Shown piece after piece: positions 51,274-59,232 of a stretch of 64,000 bases of DNA. The notes under the pieces are model-generated. The model did no database searches and was not told where the DNA came from. It worked only from the letters and a program-made list of their open reading frames with translations. Every line of letters begins with the position of its first letter. The first letter of the stretch is position 1. The stretch covers positions 248,001-312,000 of the forward strand of contig NZ_MASJ01000039.1 in NCBI RefSeq assembly GCF_001700315.1. Reading direction: 5' to 3'. Source of the DNA: Caryophanon tenue (GTDB lineage Bacteria; Bacillota; Bacilli; Bacillales_A; Planococcaceae). Position numbers and translations under genes: made by a program.

Positions 51274-51588
51274 TTATGCAAATAATTTTAAACCGACAAC
51301 GCTACAAATGATAAGCGCAATAAAGAAGATACGCTTCCAATCACGCGACTCTCCGTATACAAACATGCCGACCAATGTACCACCAACCGTGCCAATCCCT
51401 GTCCAAATTGCGTAAGACATACCAAGTGGCAACACTTCCATTGCTTTTGCTAATAATGAGAAGCTCGCTGCAAAACCAAGAATGAGTACGATAATACCCG
51501 ATGTCTTTTTACCTTGTGCAAAACGGTTCATACCGATAACACCAACAACTTCAAACAACCCTGCTAAAATTAAATATACCCAGCTCAT
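51274..51588 (-). CDS. SMR-family efflux subunit (YvdR/YkkD-like)
   Basis: The product is 104 residues with four transmembrane helices. The essential membrane glutamate is in AGLFEVVGVIGMN (residue about 13), and the family signature SYAIWTGIGTVGG is intact. It pairs with the gene before it, overlapping by four bases, so the two act as a heterodimer. Paired SMR proteins of this type export guanidinium-like or lipophilic cations. No guanidine riboswitch is seen; a TetR gene heads the operon instead. Confidence 0.9.
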   Translation of the reverse strand: MSWVYLILAGLFEVVGVIGMNRFAQGKKTSGIIVLILGFAASFSLLAKAMEVLPLGMSYAIWTGIGTVGGTLVGMFVYGESRDWKRIFFIALIICSVVGLKLFA

Positions 51589-51917
51589 GATGTAGCCTCA
51601 CTTTCTGGCGTCACTAATTTCAAACCTAAAATACCGCCAATTAAACCGATAAGGAAGATTATCTTCAACAGACTCGTTGGTGCATCAAATACAAAAATAT
51701 CAATGAGTACTGTACCAACTGCGCCAATGCCGGTAAAGATGGCATAGGCTGTAGCAACAGGAATCTTCTCCGTTGCTTTCATAATGAACGCGAACGATAA
51801 CGCAATACAAATAAATGTCCCTGTCCATTGCCACGTCGTTTCGGAATACTTCAAGCCTGTTGCCCATACAATTTCCATTAAACCTGCGACTAAAATATAC
51901 ACCCAATATTTCGTCAT
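51585..51917 (-). CDS. SMR-family efflux subunit (YvdS/YkkC-like)
   Basis: The product is 110 residues with four transmembrane helices. The conserved Glu is in AGLMEIVWATGLK, and TAYAIFTGIGAVGTV is the signature loop. Its stop overlaps the next SMR gene start (ATGA) and its own start overlaps the TetR stop by four bases. This order, TetR then two SMR genes, matches the yvdT-yvdS-yvdR operon of Bacillus subtilis. Substrate unknown. Confidence 0.9.
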   Translation of the reverse strand: MTKYWVYILVAGLMEIVWATGLKYSETTWQWTGTFICIALSFAFIMKATEKIPVATAYAIFTGIGAVGTVLIDIFVFDAPTSLLKIIFLIGLIGGILGLKLVTPESEATS

Positions 51918-52477
51918 ACTAATACACCTCGTTCGTAAATTTCCCAGCTTGCCTGCAGCCGTTTTTCGACGCGCTGTGGTCCTCCGTATAATAATTCAAG
52001 TAAACAAGCATCCACTACACCTAAAAATGCAGAGGTTGCTGATGCTACGCTCACAAGTGGATTTAATTGCGCTACGTTTTGAGCTAATATGTGCGCGACC
52101 TCTTGCTCCAAAGCATCCAAATAAATATAAACACTCGCCATCACTTGCTCCTGTAAATGCACAGGTGGATAAATCGACATCCGTGCCCAAAACTGTGCCC
52201 GTGCAGACGTTTCATATTGCATCACCATAAAATGCAAATAGTGCTGTAAGTCGGATATTTTTCCGATTTTCGCTAACACCTGTTTCGCTTCTGCTAACTC
52301 TTCTTCCATTGCTTTTTCACATGCGCCTAAAAAGAGCGCATCTTTATTTTTATAATGCGTATAAATTGATTGCTTTTTAATGCCCACCGCTTCTGCGACG
52401 AATTGCATCGACGTACCTTCATAACCGTGTTGGGCAAATAACTGCATCGCTTCCGTTTGAATTTGTAATTTTGACAT
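51914..52477 (-). CDS. TetR-family regulator of the SMR pair (YvdT-like)
   Basis: The product is 187 residues. The N-terminal helix-turn-helix is typical (AMQLFAQHGYEGTSMQFVAEAVGIKKQSIYTHYKNKDALF). The C-terminal ligand domain is helical. It heads the SMR operon, with its stop overlapping the first SMR gene. A perfect 12-base palindrome lies 15 bases upstream of the ATG, a probable autoregulatory operator. The ligand is unknown; it should be a substrate of the pump. Confidence 0.9.
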   Translation of the reverse strand: MSKLQIQTEAMQLFAQHGYEGTSMQFVAEAVGIKKQSIYTHYKNKDALFLGACEKAMEEELAEAKQVLAKIGKISDLQHYLHFMVMQYETSARAQFWARMSIYPPVHLQEQVMASVYIYLDALEQEVAHILAQNVAQLNPLVSVASATSAFLGVVDACLLELLYGGPQRVEKRLQASWEIYERGVLV

Positions 52478-52491
52478 TGCGCATCCCCCTT

Positions 52492-52503
52492 ACGAACGTT
52501 CGT
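52492..52503. promoter_or_regulatory. Palindrome ACGAACGTTCGT, likely TetR operator
   Basis: A perfect 12-base palindrome between the -10 element (TATATT on the minus strand, 52525-52520) and the TetR start. Position and symmetry fit repression of the tetR-SMR operon. Confidence 0.65.
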
Positions 52504-52523
52504 CAGTTAAGATGATTTAAATA

Positions 52524-52577
52524 TAGCACAGCTTTTTTACAAAGGCCACTAACTCCTTTTCATTGTAAAAAAACTGT
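52524..52577 (-). terminator. Hairpin between the FusB-like gene and the TetR operon
   Basis: GCACAG-TTTTTTAC / GTAAAAAAACTGTGC arms with a bulge and a 24-base loop. It separates the two minus-strand units; its distal arm abuts the -10 element of the TetR promoter. Confidence 0.6.
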
Positions 52578-52583
52578 GCGCAT

Positions 52584-53180
52584 TTATATTGCTTGTAATG
52601 TTGCGATAAAATCCTGTACACGCTGCTCATCAACAACGAGCTGATTACACTGGTAGGAATCCACACAAATATACTGACTATTTTTCGTATACATTCCATC
52701 ACCACTACTTTTTGTCTTCACTGTAAATAACACCGTATCATTATGACGATGACAAATCGTACAAATACCTTTGACGACTTGTTTACTTAATACACCCACA
52801 ATACCTTTCTTTTCATGGACCATAAAGCGCTTCATTTGCGTCGGGTCATCCCAACTAAAGAACACAACATATGGCTGTAATAATTGCTTCGGTAACTTTA
52901 GCTTTTTTTCTTTTTTAAACAATTGTTGTAACTCACGTTCAGTTGGTATGACGATGGCTTCGACGTGCTGCTCCTTTAATTGCGCAAACCATGTCTTTGC
53001 GGCATCACGTTCAGTCAAATCAAAAAACATTTGACGCTGTGCAACCGTTAAATACGGGGTGATTGCTTCGTCAATCATGTCACGCACCGCATTTTTGACA
53101 TGTCGGTCATTTGACTGTGTTTGAGACTGTACATATTTTTGGTGCTGTTGCTGTATAAATTGAAATTGTGCTACACGCAT
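52584..53180 (-). CDS. FusB/FusC-like EF-G-binding protein
   Basis: The product is 198 residues. The N-terminal helical domain (FIQQQHQKYVQSQTQ, RDMIDEAITPYLTVAQRQMFF) and the C-terminal treble-clef zinc finger fit the FusB fold. Four cysteines are visible as CTICHRHND and CVDSYQC. FusB-type proteins bind elongation factor G and release it from the ribosome, relieving fusidic acid stalling. Chromosomal homologs are common in Bacillales without proven resistance. The ATG at 53180 is chosen by spacing to AGGAG. It follows the precorrin-2 dehydrogenase gene after 16 bases. Confidence 0.8.
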   Translation of the reverse strand: MRVAQFQFIQQQHQKYVQSQTQSNDRHVKNAVRDMIDEAITPYLTVAQRQMFFDLTERDAAKTWFAQLKEQHVEAIVIPTERELQQLFKKEKKLKLPKQLLQPYVVFFSWDDPTQMKRFMVHEKKGIVGVLSKQVVKGICTICHRHNDTVLFTVKTKSSGDGMYTKNSQYICVDSYQCNQLVVDEQRVQDFIATLQAI

Positions 53181-53196
53181 CTTCATCTCTCCTCTT

Positions 53197-53829
53197 TTAC
53201 GCTTTCATTGCTTGCTGTATCCAAGTACGTACAAGCGCCCATGCTTGCTCTTGTTGTTGTGTTAATACAAGTTGCTCAAGCTCTTCATCTACTAACTGCT
53301 GTAATAGGGTACGACGATTGGCTGCGGGTACAGTCGCTAAAATTTCTTGACGTGCCTGTGCTAAAAAGTGCACGTATGTATCATAATGTGGTGGAAACTG
53401 CTCATCTAACTGACGTTTTAATTTTCGCGTTAAGCTAGGGCTTGCTCCGTCCGTACAAACAGCAATCGATAACGGTCCACGACGTACAACAGCTTGGTTC
53501 AACATATTGCCTTTTGATACATCGTCTACACGTAGCACAATTTGCTGTGGCGATACAGCCGCACTCACTGCTTCGTTAACCTCAAGACAATTCGTCGCAA
53601 TAAAGACGATAAACGCGCCTACGACATCCGTTTCTTCAAACGAGCGCTGTAGCCACTGACCATTTAATTGTGCTAACAATGTTTGGCCTTCTTCTGTTAA
53701 TGTCGGTGCTATAACCGTTACTGCTGCATCGTACCCACGTAATGTGCGCAGTTTTTGTGTCGCAATAACGCCTCCACCAATAATGACAACTTTCTTCTGT
53801 GCAATATTTAATGCGATTGGATAATACAC
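53197..53829 (-). CDS. Precorrin-2 dehydrogenase (SirC/YlnF/Met8-like)
   Basis: The product is 210 residues. The NAD-binding motif VVIIGGGVIATQKLRTL and the mid-segment (VFIATNCLEVNEAVS) with ASPSLTRKLKRQLDE are typical of the siroheme synthase N-terminal domain. It oxidises precorrin-2 to sirohydrochlorin. No ferrochelatase (SirB) or methyltransferase (SirA/CobA) gene is next to it. A GTG start at 53829 is used since AAGGAGG is 8 bases upstream; the longer frame is not coding-like. It is probably co-transcribed with the FusB-like gene. Confidence 0.85.
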   Translation of the reverse strand: MYYPIALNIAQKKVVIIGGGVIATQKLRTLRGYDAAVTVIAPTLTEEGQTLLAQLNGQWLQRSFEETDVVGAFIVFIATNCLEVNEAVSAAVSPQQIVLRVDDVSKGNMLNQAVVRRGPLSIAVCTDGASPSLTRKLKRQLDEQFPPHYDTYVHFLAQARQEILATVPAANRRTLLQQLVDEELEQLVLTQQQEQAWALVRTWIQQAMKA

Positions 53830-53898
53830 GTACTTCGCCTCCTTGTAGCTTATTGTTACAAAACCTATTCTTTTTTTCAAGATGCCTTCACTATACAT

Positions 53899-53936
53899 AT
53901 AAAAAAGCCCCGACATAAATGCCGAAGACTCTCAAA
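53899..53936 (-). terminator. Probable terminator of the ion-channel gene
   Basis: An imperfect GC-rich hairpin (AGCCCCGACA ... GCCGAAGACT) followed on the minus strand by TTTTTTATATG. Confidence 0.5.
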
Positions 53937-53939
53937 TAT

Positions 53940-54323
53940 TTATTTCACTTTGCGACGATCGTCTAAGCGCTGCTTGATCGATGTGCGCCCTGTTTCATCG
54001 TCATCAAAACGCAATACCGCCTTCGCAATCATCGCGAGCAATGAAATCATCAGCCCAACACCGACGACTAAATACATCATCGTAAAGATTTTGCCAAATG
54101 TCGTTACCGGCGCATAGCCAATGTCAATACTTGTTGGAATTAAACTTATCCAGGAAAAATATATCGCATCTACATAGCTCCATCCTTCGACACTCGTATA
54201 AAATAACACACCTGACATATTGATAAGCAGTAATGTTGTCAAAAGGGATAAAAACACCTTTTCTTTAATCGCTACGCCTAATGCACGTAGCAACCGTACA
54301 GCTGTTAATAAAAAGGAAACCAT
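53940..54323 (-). CDS. Two-TM ion channel with atypical selectivity filter
   Basis: The product is 127 residues: a first membrane helix (about 24-42), a pore helix (about 50-62), a second helix (about 76-98) and a basic C-tail. The arrangement is that of a two-TM potassium channel subunit. The filter region reads SLIPTSIDIGYAPVT; the usual TxGYGD becomes DIGYAP, so the pore Thr, one filter Gly and the following Asp are changed. Its ion selectivity is therefore doubtful. AAGGAGC lies 7 bases before the ATG. It starts 17 bases after the MFS gene, so the two are probably co-transcribed. Confidence 0.7.
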   Translation of the reverse strand: MVSFLLTAVRLLRALGVAIKEKVFLSLLTTLLLINMSGVLFYTSVEGWSYVDAIYFSWISLIPTSIDIGYAPVTTFGKIFTMMYLVVGVGLMISLLAMIAKAVLRFDDDETGRTSIKQRLDDRRKVK

Positions 54324-54340
54324 CGTTATTGCTCCTTTCG

Positions 54341-55537
54341 TTATGACGAATGGGCATTATGAAATGCTGCACGTGCTTGACGACCATGCACAATATAATA
54401 AACAAACACTAACAGTAATGTCATAATACCTAATGCGACATACATCGTTTTATAGCTTGTCGCTTGAATCACAAAGCCTAACACGAACGGACCGATACCA
54501 ATCCCAAAATCAAGTCCAATAAAATATGTCGACATTGCTAAACCAATCTTTTTCGGTGGTGATACTTTTGCAGCAATTGCTTGCGCTGATGACATATACG
54601 TACCATAGCCGAGTGCTAAAATAACAGCCGATGCGAGCAACATAACGCTCGTTGTCGTTTGGCTTAAAATTAATAAGAAAATACCAAATAATACAATTGA
54701 CGGATACATAATAAAGTTGTCGCCTTTTTTATCGAGCAATCGCCCTGCAACTGGACGCGCAATAAAGAGTACAATAGCGTACACTAAAAAGAAGTAACTC
54801 GCAGCATCTACTAAATCAATTTCAATCGCATATAAATTAATAAACGACATTACACTTGAATACGACACGCCAATAAACAATGTAATTAACGCAATCGGTA
54901 ACGCCTCTTTTTGAAAGAAATTCGATGGCTTTATGCCGATATGAATATTTTTACGCTCCTCAGCTGTGAGCGGCGCTTCTTCAATTTGAATGAAGAACAC
55001 TAAAATCATCGATAAAAACGCACAAATCGATGTTGTTATTAAAATCGCATCAAAACTGTAATTCACAATTAAGAAAATGCCTAAAAACGGTCCAATCGCT
55101 GTTGCAATTGTCGGTGCTAATGAATAGTAGCCTGTCCCTTCTCCGCGGCGGTCTTGTGGAATAGCTGCCATCACCGTTGTTGTCATCGCTGTATTTGCAA
55201 AGCCGAACGCCACCCCTTGTATCAGTCGGACAATAAATAACACAATTAAACTTTCAACGATAAAATAAGCAATCGTAGCTAAGAAGAACACAATTAATCC
55301 ACTATACATCATTTTTTTACGCCCGATTTTTTCAACGGATTGTCCGGCAATTAAACGTGCTAATAATGCACCTACTACGAATAAACTCGCAGCTAGTCCG
55401 CCGCTACTTTCGTTCGCCGCGAATTGTTCCATCGCATACATTGCCATCGTTGTCATGAGTGTATAAAAGGTCAATGTCATAAATAATGTCGACAGGAAAT
55501 ATACAATAAATGCCTTTGTCCACAACTTTTGTTCCAA
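54341..55537 (-). CDS. MFS transporter, drug-efflux type
   Basis: The product is 398 residues with 12 membrane spans. The loop 2-3 motif (AGQSVEKIGRKKMMYSGL) and the motif-B/C-like segment (IVRLIQGVAFGFANTAM) are typical of MFS drug/H+ antiporters. A TTG start at 55537 has only a weak GAAAGA site. A TetR gene lies 80 bases upstream on the same strand but a terminator lies between, so TetR control would require its own operator, which I do not see clearly. The substrate is unknown. Confidence 0.88.
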   Translation of the reverse strand: MEQKLWTKAFIVYFLSTLFMTLTFYTLMTTMAMYAMEQFAANESSGGLAASLFVVGALLARLIAGQSVEKIGRKKMMYSGLIVFFLATIAYFIVESLIVLFIVRLIQGVAFGFANTAMTTTVMAAIPQDRRGEGTGYYSLAPTIATAIGPFLGIFLIVNYSFDAILITTSICAFLSMILVFFIQIEEAPLTAEERKNIHIGIKPSNFFQKEALPIALITLFIGVSYSSVMSFINLYAIEIDLVDAASYFFLVYAIVLFIARPVAGRLLDKKGDNFIMYPSIVLFGIFLLILSQTTTSVMLLASAVILALGYGTYMSSAQAIAAKVSPPKKIGLAMSTYFIGLDFGIGIGPFVLGFVIQATSYKTMYVALGIMTLLLVFVYYIVHGRQARAAFHNAHSS

Positions 55538-55579
55538 CTTGTCATCTTCTTTCTGTTAAATAATATTTAAAAAATAAAA

Positions 55580-55616
55580 AGAGGCGCTAAAAACCATTGT
55601 TTTTAGCAAAACCTCC
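55580..55616 (-). terminator. Terminator between the TetR and MFS genes
   Basis: GAGG-GCTAAAAAC / GTTTTTAGC-CCTC arms with a small internal loop; T-run CTTTTTATTTTTT on the minus strand. Confidence 0.75.
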
Positions 55617-56186
55617 TTACTGTTGTCCAACACCGTGTAGCCACATATTAAATAATATATGCGTCCACTCTTCATTTGTTACACCGAGCATATTCGGTGC
55701 ATTAACAAACGTGAAAAATACACTAGCCACTGCCAAACTATCGACATCGCTTCGTAAAATGCCTTGTTGCTGTGCTTGAAGCATAATACGCATTAACTGC
55801 TCTTTTAAAATCGTATGACCTTCTTTAACAAACGTCATATCTGCTAGCGCATGATCAGATTGTGTCGTGTCCACCTTATTGGATGCACTTAAAATTTGAT
55901 GTAGCTTTGACTCTTCAATATATGCTCGTAATGTATCAAAAATAGCTTGCCTACTATCTGTTTCATCGATTACTTCGATTTTTTTCATAATGCGATGCAT
56001 TGCACGGCGCAAACAGGCAGCAATGACTTCTTCTTTATTCGCATAATATTGATAAATTGTACTACGAGCACCATTCACATGCTCTGATAACAATTTCAAA
56101 TGAAAACCGTCATACCCATACGTCAGTAATAACTTCTCTGTCGCATCGAGTAATTCCGTTTCCGTATAAACCGCTTTACGCCCCAT
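55617..56186 (-). CDS. TetR-family regulator
   Basis: The product is 189 residues. The helix-turn-helix is clear (LLDATEKLLLTYGYDGFHLKLLSEHVNGARSTIYQYYANKEEVI, read in parts), and the C-terminal domain is helical with no unusual feature. It starts 27 bases after the CvfC-like gene, with a weak GGTGTG site, and appears to be the last gene of the HD/ABC-F/CvfC operon. It could also control the MFS gene downstream. Ligand unknown. Confidence 0.88.
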   Translation of the reverse strand: MGRKAVYTETELLDATEKLLLTYGYDGFHLKLLSEHVNGARSTIYQYYANKEEVIAACLRRAMHRIMKKIEVIDETDSRQAIFDTLRAYIEESKLHQILSASNKVDTTQSDHALADMTFVKEGHTILKEQLMRIMLQAQQQGILRSDVDSLAVASVFFTFVNAPNMLGVTNEEWTHILFNMWLHGVGQQ

Positions 56187-56213
56187 GTCGTTTTCACACC
56201 ATCGTTTCGTTCA

Positions 56214-57338
56214 TTATTTTGAGCGCGATTCTGTCATTTGTTTCCACACAGACCCTTGTGCTTCTTCCCCTTGCTCGATACGCGCAATTGCCATTTTTAC
56301 TTGTAGCTTCACTTCAAACTCAGCGTCGTTTTCTGCTGCATGTAATGCCTCTAATGCTTGTTCCGTACCAGTTTCAAATAAATACATTGCCGCGCGCCAA
56401 CGGACTAATTTATTTTTATCACCGAGCGCTTCAATCATTGCAGGCTCGAAACCTTCAAATCCTAAATCACTCATACAGTCTCCTGCTGTACGACGCACTG
56501 CAGCACTTTTATCTTGTAAGCCTTGTACTAAATACGGAATAACCGCTTCATCTTCAATCATGCCTAAGTACACAACAGCTAAACGACGAATTGCGGTTTG
56601 CTCATCTTGTAATGCTACTGCTAAAAGTGGCAAATCGTCAATATCTGCAGATGTCATTTGGTCTAATAGTTGGAAGCGTTGTTGCCATTCTGGGACTTTA
56701 AACTGGTCTAACGTTACCTTTTTGCTTTGGCGTTCAAGCGCAGGTCGTTCTGTTGTCGCATCTTCTACAAGCTGTGCTAGACGTTCTTGCGGATATGTCG
56801 CTTCAATTTCTTTAGCAATTTCATCGGCGATTTCTTCTTTTTCCCCGTAACGTACACCGTAATCGACCCATTTACGTAAGAAAATATAGTTATCATCTTC
56901 CTCTGACGCAATCGCTTCATTAAAGCTATCGACAAAATGTTTTGGTAACGCGATACGATGCTCACTCGCTGAATCAAATACTTTTACTTGAAGTGGAATG
57001 CCTTTAAACATTTGCACATGGACATACACTTCACCATATGAATCGGTTGGACGGTTAGCCGCTTCTTCAACCGCTTGTGCATCTTCCCCTAACGCGACAC
57101 GCACTTGCGCTAAAATACCTTCCCAATCAAACTTCGCAATACGTTCTACTGCTAAAAAGTCCGCTACATGATAAACACCTTTGACACCATCAATTTGTAA
57201 AATGTTTTGAATTTCTTGTGGTGCACCTTGTGCATTTTGCTTCGTATAATTATGGGCTGTACCAAATGCTAACTCTTGGTCAATCACCACTTTCATTGTA
57301 TTCGGACTTGGTGTTGGTTCAATTGTTAAAATATTCAT
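56214..57338 (-). CDS. cvfC: Conserved virulence factor C-like protein (YpgR)
   Basis: The product is 374 residues, matching the CvfC/YpgR family in length. It has an N-terminal Nfu/NifU-N-like domain (ILTIEPTPSPNTMKVVID, about 1-90) and C-terminal HEAT-like repeats (about 215-350: AIRRLAVVYLGMIEDEAV, AVRRTAGDCMSDLGFE, LVRWRAAMYLFETG). The Nfu-like domain usually binds iron-sulfur clusters, but the CxxC is in another domain of Nfu proteins and is absent here. It starts 13 bases after the ABC-F gene. The biochemical role is unknown; in Staphylococcus the family affects virulence factor production. Confidence 0.82.
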   Translation of the reverse strand: MNILTIEPTPSPNTMKVVIDQELAFGTAHNYTKQNAQGAPQEIQNILQIDGVKGVYHVADFLAVERIAKFDWEGILAQVRVALGEDAQAVEEAANRPTDSYGEVYVHVQMFKGIPLQVKVFDSASEHRIALPKHFVDSFNEAIASEEDDNYIFLRKWVDYGVRYGEKEEIADEIAKEIEATYPQERLAQLVEDATTERPALERQSKKVTLDQFKVPEWQQRFQLLDQMTSADIDDLPLLAVALQDEQTAIRRLAVVYLGMIEDEAVIPYLVQGLQDKSAAVRRTAGDCMSDLGFEGFEPAMIEALGDKNKLVRWRAAMYLFETGTEQALEALHAAENDAEFEVKLQVKMAIARIEQGEEAQGSVWKQMTESRSK

Positions 57339-57351
57339 GTTTTATCTACTC

Positions 57352-59232
57352 CTAACTGTTTACAATATCTTCTAAATAGCTCCAACGCTCAATATAATGC
57401 TCATATTGTGCATTCAGCTCATCTAGTTGCGCTGTTAATTGTTGTAAGCGCGTAAAGTCTGCACCACATGTTGCAATTTCGGCTTCAGTTTGCTCAATTG
57501 CTTGCTCTGTTTTTTCAATGTCAGTCGCAATTGTTTCCCACTCTTTTTGTTCCTTGAAGCTAAGGCGCTTTTTCTCAGACTTTGGTTTTTCACGTTTTAC
57601 CGGTTCTGGCTTCGTCTCTTTCGGTGTTTGTGCAATCTTTTTCTTCTCTAAATAATCTGAGTAAATATCCAGTGTTTCATCAACGCCACCTTGACCGTCT
57701 AATACCCATAGTTTTTTCGCAATACGGTCTAAGAAGAAACGGTCATGGGAAATCGTAATAACAACACCTGGGAAGCTTTCAATAAAATCTTCTAATACCC
57801 CTAATGTTTCAATATCTAAATCATTCGTCGGCTCATCTAGTAGCAATACGTTCGGCTGCTCCATTAAAAGGCGTAATAAATGAAGACGTTTACGCTCACC
57901 ACCGGAAAGCTTACTAATCGGTGTACCATGTGTGTGTAACGGGAATAAGAAACGCTCCAGCATTTGTGCAGCACTAAAGCGTTCGCCTGCTGCATCGGTA
58001 ATATCGTTTGAGGCTTCGCGAATATATTCAATCATGCGCGCATTTTCGTTCATCGCCGGTAACTGCTGTTTGAAATGTACACGATTAACCGTTGTGCCAA
58101 CAATAACCTCGCCTGTATCTGGCGCTAAGTCACCTGCCAGCATATTCAGTAACGTCGATTTTCCGTAGCCATTTGCACCAACAATACCAATGCGGTCTCC
58201 TTGCTGTAATAAAAAGCTAAAATTCTCTACGATATTGCGGTCACCAAAACGCTTTGAAATTCCATCAGACTCTAATACTTTACGTCCTAAACGTGTCGTT
58301 GCTAAATTCATCTCAAATGCTTCTTCTTTCCCGCCGCGCTCGATTTGGCTATCGAGTTCATCGAAACGCTGAATACGTGCCTTTTGCTTCGTTGTACGTG
58401 CTTTTGCCCCACGTCGAATCCATTTTAGCTCTGAACGGTAACGGTTGCGCATTTTTGCTTGTGTCGCTGCATTCATTTCTTCGCGAATAGCACGCGCTTC
58501 TAAGTAGTCACCATAGTTCCCAACATGACGATATAATGTTTGGTCGGCAAGCTCATAAATATGCGTCGCCATTTCATCTAAAAAGTAACGGTCATGGGTA
58601 ATAAAAATAACCGCTCCTTTTAGACGGCCAACCATCTCTTGTAGCCATTGTGTCGATTCCACGTCTAAATGGTTCGTCGGCTCATCTAATAAATATAAGT
58701 CCGCCGGCTCAATTAATGTTTTAGCGAGTGCTACACGCTTTTGTTGGCCACCTGACATCGTTGTGACGACCTTGTCATAATCTGTAATGCCTAGCTTTGT
58801 TAATGCGGTTTTGGCTAACGCGTTAATATCCCATGCTTCTTGCTCATCCATTTGCTGTTGAATACGGAAAAGCTCCTGCTGTGCTTGTTCACTTTCAGGC
58901 TGTGCCATCATTACTTGAAGTGCCATTTCATACTGACGGTTCAGCTTTAATAATGGCGACTCCCCCGCGAATACAGCTTGTAATACTGTTTCACCTTCTG
59001 GGAATACAGGGTCTTGCGGTAAATACGCAATATTATACTTATTTGGACGCTCAAAATCATAGACATCCGCTTCTAACTGGTCCGCTAAAATCGAAAGCAA
59101 TGTCGACTTCCCTGTCCCATTAATGCCGATTAATCCAGCGCGCTCCCCTTCATAAATAGTAAATTCTAAGTTTTGAAATAGCGTTTTGTCGCCAACTGTT
59201 TTTGTAACATTCGATACGATTAAATGGCTCAT
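57352..59232 (-). CDS. ABC-F family ATPase, YfmR/Uup-like
   Basis: The product is 626 residues without membrane spans: two ABC domains (Walker A GINGTGKST and GANGYGKST; signatures MSGGQQKR and LSGGERKR; Walker B LLDEPTNHLD and LLDEPTNDLD) with the basic inter-domain linker (RNRYRSELKWIRRGAKARTTKQKAR) that reaches the peptidyl site of the ribosome. A C-terminal coiled coil (about 540-620) marks the Uup/YfmR subgroup. These factors rescue stalled or slow translation. The ATG at 59232 overlaps the stop of the HD gene (ATGA). Confidence 0.9.
   Translation of the reverse strand: MSHLIVSNVTKTVGDKTLFQNLEFTIYEGERAGLIGINGTGKSTLLSILADQLEADVYDFERPNKYNIAYLPQDPVFPEGETVLQAVFAGESPLLKLNRQYEMALQVMMAQPESEQAQQELFRIQQQMDEQEAWDINALAKTALTKLGITDYDKVVTTMSGGQQKRVALAKTLIEPADLYLLDEPTNHLDVESTQWLQEMVGRLKGAVIFITHDRYFLDEMATHIYELADQTLYRHVGNYGDYLEARAIREEMNAATQAKMRNRYRSELKWIRRGAKARTTKQKARIQRFDELDSQIERGGKEEAFEMNLATTRLGRKVLESDGISKRFGDRNIVENFSFLLQQGDRIGIVGANGYGKSTLLNMLAGDLAPDTGEVIVGTTVNRVHFKQQLPAMNENARMIEYIREASNDITDAAGERFSAAQMLERFLFPLHTHGTPISKLSGGERKRLHLLRLLMEQPNVLLLDEPTNDLDIETLGVLEDFIESFPGVVITISHDRFFLDRIAKKLWVLDGQGGVDETLDIYSDYLEKKKIAQTPKETKPEPVKREKPKSEKKRLSFKEQKEWETIATDIEKTEQAIEQTEAEIATCGADFTRLQQLTAQLDELNAQYEHYIERWSYLEDIVNS

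Noticed and set aside
52478-52583. A guanidine (ykkC) riboswitch before the SMR operon
   Set aside because: The upstream region is short, is occupied by a promoter, palindrome and terminator hairpin, and shows none of the conserved riboswitch motifs.
56185-56850. A 221-codon open frame on the + strand opposite the CvfC-like gene
   Set aside because: It is an antisense shadow of a well-supported gene, with Ser/Cys-rich composition and no start signals.
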